In this document: one piece after another, positions 40,741-50,594 of the stretch
Numbering within the stretch: position 1 is the stretch's first letter
How the letters are laid out: each line of letters starts with the position of its first letter
Assembly: GCF_002735905.1 (NCBI RefSeq)
Contig: NZ_PEBD01000010.1
Span: 1,426,001-1,490,000, forward strand
Length of the DNA: 64,000 nt
From: Williamsia muralis
GTDB lineage: Bacteria > Actinomycetota > Actinomycetes > Mycobacteriales > Mycobacteriaceae
Reading direction: 5' to 3'
Position numbers and translations under genes: made by a program
The notes under the pieces: model-generated
What the model was told of the DNA's origin: nothing
The model's input: only the letters and a program-made list of their open reading frames with translations
The model's database searches: none

Positions 40741-42476
40741 CGACCGGCGCGCGTGGGTTCCGGTGCGCCGGTGACCTGGGCTTCGGCGAAGGTGGCCATG
40801 GAGGCGAGTGTGGCCACCGCAGACTGCACCACCGGGAGAGCGGTCAGAGCGCCACTGCCTTCGCCGAGGCGCATCGAGAGGTCCAGGAGCGGCTCGAGAT
40901 CGAGTTGCTTGAGCGCGATGCTGTGAGCCGGCTCGGCGGATCGATGCCCGGCCAACCACCACTCGCGAGCACCGGGCGCTATGTCGTTGGCAACCAGCGC
41001 AGCGGCTGTGACCACCAGACCGTCGAGGATGACCGGTGTGCGCCGTAACGCGGCCTGGGCCAGGAAGCCCGCCATCGCGGTGATCTCCGCGCCCGCCACA
41101 GTGCGCAGTAACTCGAGGGGAACCCTGCCGTGGGGGCGCGCACGACGCATCCCGTCGCGCACCGCCGCAGTCTTGCGGATCCAGCCGTTGTCGTCGATGC
41201 CGGTTCCGCGGCCGACCACCACCACGGGCTCGTTGTCCGTCAGAAGACCGACGAGAATCGTTGCGGGAGTGGTGTTGCCGATACCCATCTCACCGGCGAT
41301 CAGGAGATCGGCGCCACTGTCGATCTCTTGGTCGGCGATGGCCCGCCCGGCGGCGAGGGCAGCGCGGGTCTGCTCAGTGGTCAGAGCGTCTTCGACGGTC
41401 AGGTCTCCCGAGCTGCGCCGAACCTTGAATCGGCTGATGGCTTCGGGCGTCTCGGCGTCGACCGCGAGATCCTCGACCCTGACCTTCGCACCGTGCAGTC
41501 TGGCCAGCACGTTCACCGCGGCTCCACCGGCGGTGAAGTTGGCGACCATCTGTGCCGTCACCTCAGGTGGGTACGCCGACACCCCGGCGCGGGCGACCCC
41601 GTGGTCGCCGGCGAACACAACCACCGTCGGCTGACCGAAAGGCGATGGGGGACACACTCCTTGGCATGAAGCGACCCACACTGCGATCTCTTCGAGCCGA
41701 CCCAGCGAGCCGGTGGGCTTGGTCAGTTCACCCTGTCGTGCCCTGGCCGCAATGGCTGCATCACGGTCGGGAGCGGCGATGAAGTCGAATTGCTCGGGGA
41801 GTTCGAACTCCGTCGCGGCGCCGAGGCCGGCGTGCTGCCCGGAGTCGTCGGACCCCTCGGTCGGTGGGGTTGCCGACGTGACCTCGATGTCGTCGGCTGT
41901 CGATGCCTCGACCGGCACGGGCGCCGCGCTGACAGCGTTGGTGGCAGCCGGCTGCGGGCCACTGATCTCGAGCACTTTGCCCGCGACGACCAGGACCGTC
42001 CGGTCACACGTCGCCGCCACGGCATTGTTGAGAAGCCCCAGCTGATCCTGAAACAACCGTCCCGCAGGCGTGGGCGCCACCAAAGACAGGCCCACCTCGG
42101 GACTGATGATGACGAGGTCTCCCGTGAAATCTGCTATTGCAGAAACGAATTCGGCGACCTTGTCAGAGAGGTCGAAATTGTCGTCGTCCCAGCCGCCGAC
42201 ATCGTCGATCTGTCTGCTGACCCACCCGCCGAGATCGTCGACAAGGGTCGCCACGTCCGGGTCGGAGCGAAGTCGACCGGCGACGTCGGCGGACTCCACC
42301 GTCTGCCAACCGGCCGGCCGTCGTGACCGGTGTGCGGCGATGCGCTGTGACCACTGTGGGTCACCCGTTGCCGGATCGGCCGCCGTGGCGATGTATCGGA
42401 CGCCGGTTGCCGGGAGCAGTCCTTCGCCGAAAGCTGATTTACCTGAACGAATTCCACCAAGGATCAGAGTGCGCAT
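40737..42476 (-). CDS. cobT: fused CobU-CobT: adenosylcobinamide kinase/guanylyltransferase and nicotinate-nucleotide-dimethylbenzimidazole phosphoribosyltransferase
   Basis: A 579-residue protein. Residues 1-175 are a complete CobU: P-loop [12 protein letters not shown], the GMP-accepting His in [15 protein letters not shown], and the VDDLGGWVS strand. Residues 176-240 form a loose Ala/Pro/Thr/Asp-rich linker. Residues 241-579 are CobT, with [45 protein letters not shown] and the catalytic Glu in LGEGSGAL. One chain therefore activates cobinamide as its GDP ester and makes alpha-ribazole phosphate. In M. tuberculosis cobU and cobT are separate genes. The start is ATG 42476, 6 nt after the DUF3043 stop. 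Confidence 0.92.
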   Translation of the reverse strand: MRTLILGGIRSGKSAFGEGLLPATGVRYIATAADPATGDPQWSQRIAAHRSRRPAGWQTVESADVAGRLRSDPDVATLVDDLGGWVSRQIDDVGGWDDDNFDLSDKVAEFVSAIADFTGDLVIISPEVGLSLVAPTPAGRLFQDQLGLLNNAVAATCDRTVLVVAGKVLEISGPQPAATNAVSAAPVPVEASTADDIEVTSATPPTEGSDDSGQHAGLGAATEFELPEQFDFIAAPDRDAAIAARARQGELTKPTGSLGRLEEIAVWVASCQGVCPPSPFGQPTVVVFAGDHGVARAGVSAYPPEVTAQMVANFTAGGAAVNVLARLHGAKVRVEDLAVDAETPEAISRFKVRRSSGDLTVEDALTTEQTRAALAAGRAIADQEIDSGADLLIAGEMGIGNTTPATILVGLLTDNEPVVVVGRGTGIDDNGWIRKTAAVRDGMRRARPHGRVPLELLRTVAGAEITAMAGFLAQAALRRTPVILDGLVVTAAALVANDIAPGAREWWLAGHRSAEPAHSIALKQLDLEPLLDLSMRLGEGSGALTALPVVQSAVATLASMATFAEAQVTGAPEPTRAGR

Positions 42477-42482
42477 CGTCGC

Positions 42483-43154
42483 TCAGACCGCGTCACCCGG
42501 CTTGACCCTCGGTTTTGGTGCCCGCATGAACCGCAGCTGCATCGCGCGGCTGAATCCGTACCAGCCGAGCTTGAATCCGCCGTCCTCAGTGCTCGGGAAC
42601 CGCTCGCGGACGCGATTGTTCAGGATGCGCCCCAGCAACACTCCGTCGATCACCAGGAAGATCACGAACACCAGCATGAGCAGGGTGGCGTACACCGCGA
42701 TGGCCGGCACGAACATGACGATGATCAGCAGGATGGCGAAGGGCATGAACATCCCGGCGAAGTTCCGGCGGGAGTCGACGATGTCGCGGGCGTAACGACG
42801 CACCTCGCCCTTGTCGCGCGGCATCAGGTACCGCTCGTCGCCTTCCATCATCTTCTGACGCTGGTCGGCGCGCTGCTGACGGCGGGCGTCGGCCTGGTCC
42901 TTTTTCTCGGCTTTGGTCAGGGTGACGTTCGACCCCTTGAGTTCCTTCTTCCGTGCCCGCGCCTCGGCGCGGGTCAGCGGGGCCGGGCTGACCGGTCCGC
43001 GTCGCTTGCCCTGGGCGTCACGCCGCTTGGGAGTCGGGCGACCTTTGCCCTCGGTGTACCTGCGACTGCCCGCAGTTTCTTCCACCGTTGTCTCACCGGC
43101 GGTCGTGTCGACGGTGTCGCCTTCGACGTCGTCCTTCTTCCAGGGCAATTTCAC
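42483..43154 (-). CDS. DUF3043 membrane protein (Rv2206 type)
   Basis: A 223-residue protein: a long charged, disordered N-terminus (about 1-120, many Lys, Arg, Asp and Thr), then two close hydrophobic helices (GMFMPFAILLIIVMFVPAIA and YATLLMLVFVIFLVIDGVLL), and a basic tail. It is conserved upstream of cobT in mycolic-acid bacteria with no known function. The start is GTG 43154; TAATCT lies exactly 6 nt upstream. Confidence 0.87.
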   Translation of the reverse strand: MKLPWKKDDVEGDTVDTTAGETTVEETAGSRRYTEGKGRPTPKRRDAQGKRRGPVSPAPLTRAEARARKKELKGSNVTLTKAEKKDQADARRQQRADQRQKMMEGDERYLMPRDKGEVRRYARDIVDSRRNFAGMFMPFAILLIIVMFVPAIAVYATLLMLVFVIFLVIDGVLLGRILNNRVRERFPSTEDGGFKLGWYGFSRAMQLRFMRAPKPRVKPGDAV

Positions 43155-43278
43155 CCCGTCAGATTATCTCCCCGGCGGCAGTTCTGATCCCCGGGTGGTG
43201 CCGGACTCCCGGCCGGCCGGGACAGCCGGCGTCTTCGCTGCGCTGCCGGAGCTGCCTTGTCGTTCCTATACTCCCTCC

Positions 43279-44334
43279 ATGAAGGCTTTGATCGCCCCGG
43301 ACTCCTTCGGTGACACCCTCACAGCGGTCGCGGCCGCCAAGGCCATCGCGGCCGGGTGGAAGCTCGGACGTCCCGGCGACGAGTTGATATCGGTGCCTCA
43401 GTCCGACGGTGGACCAGGATTCGTCGATGTCCTGGCCAGCCGTTTCGGCGATCGCCGCAGCGAGACGGTGACAGGTCCACTGGGTGCGTCGGTTCGGGCC
43501 GACTGGCTGCTGGATCGTCGCGGAGACCGTGTGACCGCCTACATCGAATGTGCGCAGGCCTGCGGGCTGCACCAGTTGGGAGGCGGCCCCACTCCGCGGA
43601 CCGCGCTGTCCGCGGACACGTTCGGGGTCGGCCGGCTGGTGGCCGCCGCGGTTGCCGCCGGCGCCACAGAGATCGTTGTGGGGCTGGGCGGCAGCGCGAG
43701 TACCGATGGCGGTCGTGGTCTGATCGACGCGCTGGGTGGTCTCGACGGCGCCGCCCATTCGCTGCGGTCGGTCACATTGGTGGCTGCCTCGGATGTCGAG
43801 AACCCGCTGCTGGGCCCGGGTGGTGCGGCACATGTGTTCGGGCCACAGAAGGGCGCCGACCCCCAGACCGTCTCTTTGTTGGAGGAAGGCATGGCCGAAT
43901 GGGCCACGCAACTCAACGGTCTCGCCGGCCGCGACATCACCGAGGATGCAGGCGCAGGTGCGGCCGGGGGACTGGGTGCCGCGCTGATCGCGCTCGGGGC
44001 AACGAGGGTGTCCGGGGCGACCGTGATCGCAGAGGCGACCGGACAACAGCAATTGATCGACGACGTGGACCTCGTGATCACCGGCGAGGGGCGGTGTGAC
44101 GAACAAACCCTCAAGGGCAAGGTCGTCGCGGCGCTGACCACCGCCGCGCGTCGGCGAGGTATCCCGACCGTTGTGCTTGCGGGCCAGGTGACGCTCACGC
44201 CCGCGCAGATCGTCGAGGCGGGCATCGCCAGGGCTGACTCGATCGTCGACATCGCAGGATCGGTCCAGCTCGCGATGGATGACGCCGACAACCAGCTGCG
44301 CCGACTCGCGCGGCACGTCGCCGAGGAGTGGTGA
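43279..44334 (+). CDS. glxK: glycerate kinase
   Basis: A 351-residue glycerate kinase of the GlxK/GarK type that phosphorylates D-glycerate with ATP. Signatures are MKALIAPDSFGDTLTA, SDGGPGFVDVL, VVGLGGSASTDGGRGLI, AGAAGGLGAAL and ITGEGRCDEQTLKGK. The start is ATG 43279; TATACT (43267-43272) is exactly 6 nt upstream, an almost ideal -10 box on a leaderless message. It is divergent from DUF3043. Confidence 0.95.
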   Translation: MKALIAPDSFGDTLTAVAAAKAIAAGWKLGRPGDELISVPQSDGGPGFVDVLASRFGDRRSETVTGPLGASVRADWLLDRRGDRVTAYIECAQACGLHQLGGGPTPRTALSADTFGVGRLVAAAVAAGATEIVVGLGGSASTDGGRGLIDALGGLDGAAHSLRSVTLVAASDVENPLLGPGGAAHVFGPQKGADPQTVSLLEEGMAEWATQLNGLAGRDITEDAGAGAAGGLGAALIALGATRVSGATVIAEATGQQQLIDDVDLVITGEGRCDEQTLKGKVVAALTTAARRRGIPTVVLAGQVTLTPAQIVEAGIARADSIVDIAGSVQLAMDDADNQLRRLARHVAEEW

Positions 44335-44468
44335 CCGGCGCTTTCGCCCGCCCGCGTGACGCGGGAATAGGTGGGACAGGAGTACGGTTATAGGCGTTGG
44401 AAGTTCGCATCCGATACCTGGCAGCTGTGCCGATCGCACGCCTACGCCCCGCACACTGAGGAGAATCC

Positions 44469-44843
44469 ATGACCGCATCGAATGAGACCGCTGTGCAGAC
44501 CGAGACCGAAGCGCCTGCCCACGGTGTGATTCTGACCGATGCCGCTGCCGCGAAGGCCAAGGCCCTGCGCGAGCAGGAAGGTCGCGAAGAGCTCATGCTG
44601 CGCATCGCGGTTCAGCCCGGTGGCTGCGCAGGCCTGCGCTACCAGCTCTACTTCGACGACCGCAACCTCGACGGCGACTTGGTTGTCGAGTTCGACGGCG
44701 TCGGACTGGCCGTCGACCGGATGAGCGCGCCGTACGTCATGGGCGCGAGCATCGACTTCGTCGACACCATCGAGAAGCAGGGCTTCACCATCGACAATCC
44801 GAACGCGACCGGCAGCTGCGCCTGCGGCGACTCGTTCAACTGA
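44469..44843 (+). CDS. HesB/IscA (ErpA-like) iron-sulfur carrier protein (Rv2204c type)
   Basis: A 124-residue A-type carrier that holds Fe-S clusters for transfer to enzymes. The three conserved cysteines lie in GGCAGLRYQ and in the C-terminal GSCACGDSFN. The start is ATG 44469 with GAGGAG upstream. The client is not known; the adjacent respiratory genes include the Rieske protein QcrA, a possible client by inference. Confidence 0.93.
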   Translation: MTASNETAVQTETEAPAHGVILTDAAAAKAKALREQEGREELMLRIAVQPGGCAGLRYQLYFDDRNLDGDLVVEFDGVGLAVDRMSAPYVMGASIDFVDTIEKQGFTIDNPNATGSCACGDSFN

Positions 44844-44875
44844 CGCCCAAGCCCCGACTGGGCTCTGGCTCTCGG

Positions 44876-44911
44876 CAACGGCCGCATCCGATCACTCGGG
44901 TGCGGCCGTTG
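44876..44911 (+). terminator. hairpin terminator after the HesB gene
   Basis: A stem of 16 bp with one G-U pair (CAACGGCCGCATCCGA with TCGGGTGCGGCCGTTG) around a TCAC loop, 33 nt past the stop and followed by a T-rich tail. Confidence 0.75.
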
Positions 44912-45031
44912 TCCTGTCTGAGGAGTTGCATACCGGCCCGGCCGGAGGCGCCCGCCCATACTTTCGACGGATTCGGGGTATGCCCTGCTTCGTTCGTGGG
45001 CGTATGTAGCGTTAGCCCCATCACCGGGTGA

Positions 45032-46027
<996 letters not shown>

Positions 46028-46052
46028 GATGACCGCCCGGCCTACGCCGAGG

Positions 46053-47981
46053 CTAGAGCTTGACGGGGTAGCGGTGGTCTTCGATCTGGGGCGTGATGGT
46101 GCCCTCGACGAAGATCCCGTGCCACACCATGAAGATCAGCACCGTCCAGAGTCGTCGACTGTTGTCGACCACTCCGTCGCGATGCTCCGTCAGCATCTGC
46201 CGCACCGCGTCCTTGTTGAAGATGTGCTCGGTCTGAGACTTCTCGACGGTCTGCTGAGCCCAGTCGTAGAGTTCGGTCCCGGCCAGCCAGTGACGCAGCG
46301 GAACGGGGAAGCCCAGCTTTTTGCGGTGCAGGACGTGGGCGGGGACTATCTGCTCGAGGGCCTTCCGTAACGCGTATTTTGTGGTGCCGTGCGAGATCTT
46401 CTCGTCGAAGGGCAGGGCCTCGGCGACTCGCATCACCTCGGGGTCGAGGAAGGGGACCCGCAACTCGAGCGAGTTCGCCATGGTGATCTTGTCGGCCTTC
46501 ACCAGGATGTCGCCGCGAAGCCAGGTGAACAGGTCGAGATGCTGCATCCGCGCCACCGGGTCCCACCCCTGCGAGGTCGCGTAGATCGGAGCCGTCACAT
46601 CGGTGTGGGTCCAATCCGGTCGGAAGTCTTTCAGGACAGCGCGTAGCCGCGCGTCGTCGAAGCTGCGTGCGTTCCCGTAGTACCGCTCTTCGAGCGACAT
46701 CGAGCCGCGGTGCAGCAGGCTCTTACCGCGTGTGCCCTCGGGTATGCGGTCCGACAACCGGCCCGCGGCCACTCGCAGTCCCCTGGGTAGCCGCTCGAAA
46801 GGCTTGAGCGACAACGGTTCTTTGTAGATCGTGTACCCGCCGAAGAGTTCGTCGGCACCTTCGCCGGACAAGACCACCTTGACGTGCTTCCGTGCTTCTT
46901 TCGCCACGAAATACAGCGGCACCAGAGCCGGGTCGGCGACGGGGTCGTCGAGGTACCACACGATCTCCGGGATCGCGGCGGCGAACTCGGCAGGTCCGAC
47001 GACCTTGACGACGTGCCGAGCGCCGATGGCCGCGGCCGATTCGGCTGCCACGTCCACCTCGGAGTAGCCCTCGCGCTCGAACCCGGTCGTGAACGTGATC
47101 AGATCCGGGTTGTGCCTGATCGCCAGCGCCGCGATGGCCGTTGAATCGATGCCTCCGGAGAGGAACGAGCCCACCGTGACGTCGGCACGCATGTGTTTGG
47201 CGACCGAATCCTCGAGCGCTGCGGCGATCTCGTCGTATCGCTTCTGTTGGGTGTCCGGGGTGAACGGGCGAACCTTGAACTGGGGTGTGAAGTACCGGCG
47301 CACCTGCGGTCGTTGTCCGGGCTTGATGGTGGCGTAGCTGCCGGACTCGAGGCGACGGATGCCCGCGTGCAGGGTTTCTGGTTCCGGTACGTACTGCAGC
47401 ACCGTGTAGTGCTGGACTGCGCGGGGGTCGAGACCGTCCGCGACGCCGATTCGGTCGAGGAGTTCGAGGAGGCTCTTCTTCTCGCTGCCGAAGACCGTTC
47501 CGCCCGAGCCCGTCGCGATGAAGAGCGGTTTGATGCCGAACGGGTCGCGGGCGATGAACATCGATCGCTCCTCGGTATCCCAGATCGCGAAGGCGAACAT
47601 GCCGCGCAGCCGGGCGACCGCGTCAGGACCCCAGTGATGGAAGGCAGCGACGATGGCCTCGCCATCACCCTGGGTGCGAAACTCTGCGCCCTCGTCCCGG
47701 CTCAGCTGCTCACGAAGCTCGAGGTAGTTGTAGATCTCGCCGTTGAAGACCAACGCGTACCGCTCCGGATTGTCCGCGGGACCCCAGCGCAGCGGCTGAT
47801 GCGAGTGCTCGATGTCGATGAACGCGAGACGGTTGAACCCGAAGGCGACATCCGCGTCGTGCCACGTTCCACCCGGTTCGTCAGGCCCACGGTGGCGCAT
47901 GCAGTGCGACGCCGCGGCCACCAATTCGGCAGACTCTCCCGCAGACGCGTCGCTGGACAACAGACCTAGCAGACCACACAC
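46053..47981 (-). CDS. asnB: asparagine synthetase (glutamine-hydrolysing)
   Basis: A 642-residue two-domain enzyme. The N-terminal glutaminase has Cys2 as its nucleophile (MCGLLG) and RHRGPDEPG; the C-terminal synthetase has the PP-loop SFLSGGIDSTAIAAL. It makes asparagine, or amidates another carboxylate, from glutamine and ATP; in mycobacteria the same gene is linked to amidation of envelope peptidoglycan. The start is GTG 47981 with GAGG 7 nt upstream. It is divergent from ctaC across a 234-bp gap. Confidence 0.93.
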   Translation of the reverse strand: MCGLLGLLSSDASAGESAELVAAASHCMRHRGPDEPGGTWHDADVAFGFNRLAFIDIEHSHQPLRWGPADNPERYALVFNGEIYNYLELREQLSRDEGAEFRTQGDGEAIVAAFHHWGPDAVARLRGMFAFAIWDTEERSMFIARDPFGIKPLFIATGSGGTVFGSEKKSLLELLDRIGVADGLDPRAVQHYTVLQYVPEPETLHAGIRRLESGSYATIKPGQRPQVRRYFTPQFKVRPFTPDTQQKRYDEIAAALEDSVAKHMRADVTVGSFLSGGIDSTAIAALAIRHNPDLITFTTGFEREGYSEVDVAAESAAAIGARHVVKVVGPAEFAAAIPEIVWYLDDPVADPALVPLYFVAKEARKHVKVVLSGEGADELFGGYTIYKEPLSLKPFERLPRGLRVAAGRLSDRIPEGTRGKSLLHRGSMSLEERYYGNARSFDDARLRAVLKDFRPDWTHTDVTAPIYATSQGWDPVARMQHLDLFTWLRGDILVKADKITMANSLELRVPFLDPEVMRVAEALPFDEKISHGTTKYALRKALEQIVPAHVLHRKKLGFPVPLRHWLAGTELYDWAQQTVEKSQTEHIFNKDAVRQMLTEHRDGVVDNSRRLWTVLIFMVWHGIFVEGTITPQIEDHRYPVKL

Positions 47982-48215
47982 GAAAAAGCCTCAATTCGTC
48001 CTCCGGACAGCACTTCGAACATGCCCGAGTATGCCGCAACAACGGTCACCCCCGCCTGCCCGCCCCAAGCGCGTCCTCGGCATTCCGGGCGTCGATGACA
48101 CGAACCCAAACCCCGATACGAATGTTGCGGGCGGTTGGTCTACGCTGCGTAGTACACGAGCTACCAATCGTGGGTGGCGGTGTGGCTGTTTGCAGTCTGG
48201 GCAGGGTAGGAAGGC

Positions 48216-49301
48216 GTGAAATTGGCACACGGTGGGCGACCTCCGGCATCGACTAAGCGTCAGCACCGCGGACGTCGAATCAAGCAGATCAGCGCGACCC
48301 TGTTCTTGGGTGTCGGCGCGATGATGCTGTCGAGCTGCAGCGCTGAAGAAGTGATGCGGTTCGGCTGGCCCGAGGGCATCACGCCCGAGGCCGAAAGCAT
48401 GCGTCACCTATGGACCTGGTCGGTGATCGCTGCCCTCGTCATGGGAATCATCGTGTGGGCGCTGACCTTCTGGACCGTCACCTTCCACCGCAAGAAGCCC
48501 GGTGGGGACGAGTTCCCGCGCCAGACGGCCTACAACGTGCCGCTCGAGTTGACCTATACGGCCATCCCGTTCGTGATCATCGCGGTGCTCTTCTACTTCA
48601 CGATCATCGTGCAGAACGATGTCGAGGCGAAGAAGTCCGATCCAGATGTGGTCGTGAACGTGACTGCCTTCCAGTGGAACTGGAAGTTCGGCTACCGCAC
48701 GGTGCAGCTGGAAGACGGCTCCCGTTACGACGGCACCCGCGAGAACCCGTACGAGAACCAGCGGGCCGAGCTGGAAGAGCATGCCGGCGAGAAGGCCGAG
48801 CAGGCCGGCCACAACGAACAGAACGCAATCGACGCGGAGCGCAACAACATCCGCGAGTACCTCATGTACGACAAGATCGAGACCACCGGTAACTCCGAAG
48901 AGATCCCGGTCCTGGTCCTGCCGACCGGCAAGCGCATCGAGTTCGAGATCGCTTCGAACGACGTTGTCCATTCGTTCTGGGTCCCGGAGTTCCTCTTCAA
49001 GCGCGACGTGTTCCCCTTCCCGGAGGAGAACCACACCGACAACCGCTTCCAGGTCAGCTCGATCGACCGCGAAGGCGCCTTCGTCGGGCGTTGTGCCGAG
49101 ATGTGCGGTACCTACCACTCGATGATGAACTTCGAGGTGCGTGCCGTCAGTCCCGAGGAGTTCGATCGCTACATCAAGTTCCGCGAATCGAACCCGAACG
49201 CCACCAACGCCCAGGCACTCGAATCGATCGGTGAGCCCGCCACTGCGCTGACCACCAAGCCTTTCGACACCCGCCGCGGCACCCAGACGGCCTCGAACTA
49301 G
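48216..49301 (+). CDS. ctaC: cytochrome c oxidase subunit II
   Basis: A 361-residue lipoprotein. The signal region ends SSC, a lipobox; two helices follow (WTWSVIAALVMGIIVWALTF and LTYTAIPFVIIAVLFYFTII), then a cupredoxin domain with HSFWVPEF and CAEMCGTYHSMM, the CuA ligands. A charged insert of about 60 residues (near 165-225) within the domain is usual in actinobacterial aa3 oxidase. It receives electrons from the diheme QcrC. The start is GTG 48216, with AGGAAGG very close to it, so the true start may lie slightly downstream. Confidence 0.95.
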   Translation: MKLAHGGRPPASTKRQHRGRRIKQISATLFLGVGAMMLSSCSAEEVMRFGWPEGITPEAESMRHLWTWSVIAALVMGIIVWALTFWTVTFHRKKPGGDEFPRQTAYNVPLELTYTAIPFVIIAVLFYFTIIVQNDVEAKKSDPDVVVNVTAFQWNWKFGYRTVQLEDGSRYDGTRENPYENQRAELEEHAGEKAEQAGHNEQNAIDAERNNIREYLMYDKIETTGNSEEIPVLVLPTGKRIEFEIASNDVVHSFWVPEFLFKRDVFPFPEENHTDNRFQVSSIDREGAFVGRCAEMCGTYHSMMNFEVRAVSPEEFDRYIKFRESNPNATNAQALESIGEPATALTTKPFDTRRGTQTASN

Positions 49302-49318
49302 TACCCAGGAGCCACGAG

Positions 49319-49735
49319 ATGAGAATTGAAGCGCGCCTCTTCGAGGTACTCACCGGGTTCTTCTTCCTGGTCGCCATCGCCTACGGGCTGGCCAGTGGAC
49401 TGTCCAGCAAGAACGTCGAATGGGTCGGTGTCACCGGTCTGGTCATGACCGGCGGTCTGACCCTGATCATCGGGACGTACTTCCGATTCGTCGCCCGCCG
49501 CGTCGACATCCGCCCTGAGGACTACGAGGACGCCGAGGTGTCCGACGGTTCCGGCGAATTGGGCTTCTTCAGCCCCGGCAGCTGGTGGCCTGTGGTGATT
49601 GCCCTCGGCGCCGCGACCCTCGCTGTGGCGATGGCAACCAGCAACTTCTGGTTCGTCGGATTCGCTGCTGCAGCCATCATCGGTGCGGTCGCCGGTCTGG
49701 TCTTCGAGTACCACACCGGGCAAGAAAAGCACTGA
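49319..49735 (+). CDS. ctaF: cytochrome c oxidase subunit IV, actinobacterial type
   Basis: A 138-residue membrane protein with four helices (FEVLTGFFFLVAIAYGLASG, VTGLVMTGGLTLIIGTYFRF, WWPVVIALGAATLAVAMATS, FAAAAIIGAVAGLVFEY). It is a small accessory subunit of the aa3 oxidase. The start is ATG 49319, 17 nt after ctaC and in the same operon (Rv2199c in M. tuberculosis). Confidence 0.93.
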   Translation: MRIEARLFEVLTGFFFLVAIAYGLASGLSSKNVEWVGVTGLVMTGGLTLIIGTYFRFVARRVDIRPEDYEDAEVSDGSGELGFFSPGSWWPVVIALGAATLAVAMATSNFWFVGFAAAAIIGAVAGLVFEYHTGQEKH

Positions 49736-49778
49736 CCAGCAGAACAACATCGATTCTTCTTTGCACTCAGCTCCTGGG

Positions 49779-50306
49779 ATGTCCGTAGAGATACGGCACA
49801 CCTGGGAGCTGAGCGCTGTGCAGCGCCGTCACCTGCGAGAGCTCTTCGACCGCGCTTTCGACGGTGAGTTCGGAGACACCGACTACGACCACGCCCTCGG
49901 CGGGCTTCACGTCATGGTCGCGTCCGACGGCCGTGACGTAGTGGCCCATGCGGCGGTGGTGGCCAGATCCATGGTCGTCGACGAAGTACCGCTCCGCGTC
50001 GGGTATGTGGAAGCGGTTGCAGTCGACCCCACACGGCAACGACAGGGTCTCGGGCATCAGGTGATGGAAGCGTGCGAGCGAATAGTGCTCGACGCCTACG
50101 ACTTCGGGGCGCTCAGCGCCAGTGCGGCCGGCGAAGCCCTCTATCGTGCACGAGGCTGGCGTCCGTGGGAGGGCGAACTCGGGGCGCTGACGCCCAGCGG
50201 CCCGATCGCGACGCCCGACGACCGTGGAGGGGTACACGTCTTCGGTGAGATCGGACGGCCCGATGGTCGCCTGCTGTGCGACTGGCGCTCCGGCGACCTC
50301 TGGTGA
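49779..50306 (+). CDS. aminoglycoside 2'-N-acetyltransferase-like GNAT protein (AAC(2')-I type)
   Basis: A 175-residue GNAT acetyltransferase. The acetyl-CoA loop is RQRQGLGHQVM. The flanking sequence matches the chromosomal AAC(2')-I family of mycobacteria: TDYDHALGGLH, AHAAVVAR, RVGYVEAVAV, LYRARGWRPW, TPDDRGGVHV and the C-terminal CDWRSGDLW (from memory, the M. tuberculosis protein ends CDWRAGDVW). Such enzymes acetylate gentamicin-type drugs, but chromosomal ones may have another natural substrate. It lies 43 nt after ctaF with no Shine-Dalgarno at ATG 49779. In M. tuberculosis this place holds mmpS3 and Rv2197c. Confidence 0.88.
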   Translation: MSVEIRHTWELSAVQRRHLRELFDRAFDGEFGDTDYDHALGGLHVMVASDGRDVVAHAAVVARSMVVDEVPLRVGYVEAVAVDPTRQRQGLGHQVMEACERIVLDAYDFGALSASAAGEALYRARGWRPWEGELGALTPSGPIATPDDRGGVHVFGEIGRPDGRLLCDWRSGDLW

Positions 50307-50544
50307 TCCTGGTGGCCCTGTAGCGCCGCCGTTGTGCTCGCCTGTTCGTCTGTTCTCGAATGGTGAGTCTCGGTTCCAGGTGCGCGCTCGTGGTTTTCAA
50401 GCTTCCCCTTCGTTGTCGAGGCCCTCAGGACCCGTCCTTCTGTCCACACCGATCGCGTGCACTGCAGTGGGGTAGGGGAGAGGCGCAACGTCTGGGGAAC
50501 CTGCCCACACACCGAGAGCCCGGGTCTCAAACAATCCTGGGCAC

Positions 50545-50577
50545 AAAAAATCCGGGCCCCGATATGGGACCCGGATT
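50545..50577 (-). terminator. rho-independent terminator of the qcrCAB unit
   Basis: On the minus strand a stem AAATCCGGGTCCC / GGGCCCGGATTT (one G-U pair) is followed directly by TTTTTT. It starts 17 nt past the qcrB stop. This is the clearest factor-independent terminator in the window. The rest of the 288-bp gap (50307-50594) shows no gene. Confidence 0.85.
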
Positions 50578-50594
50578 TCTTGTGTTGTCGCAGA

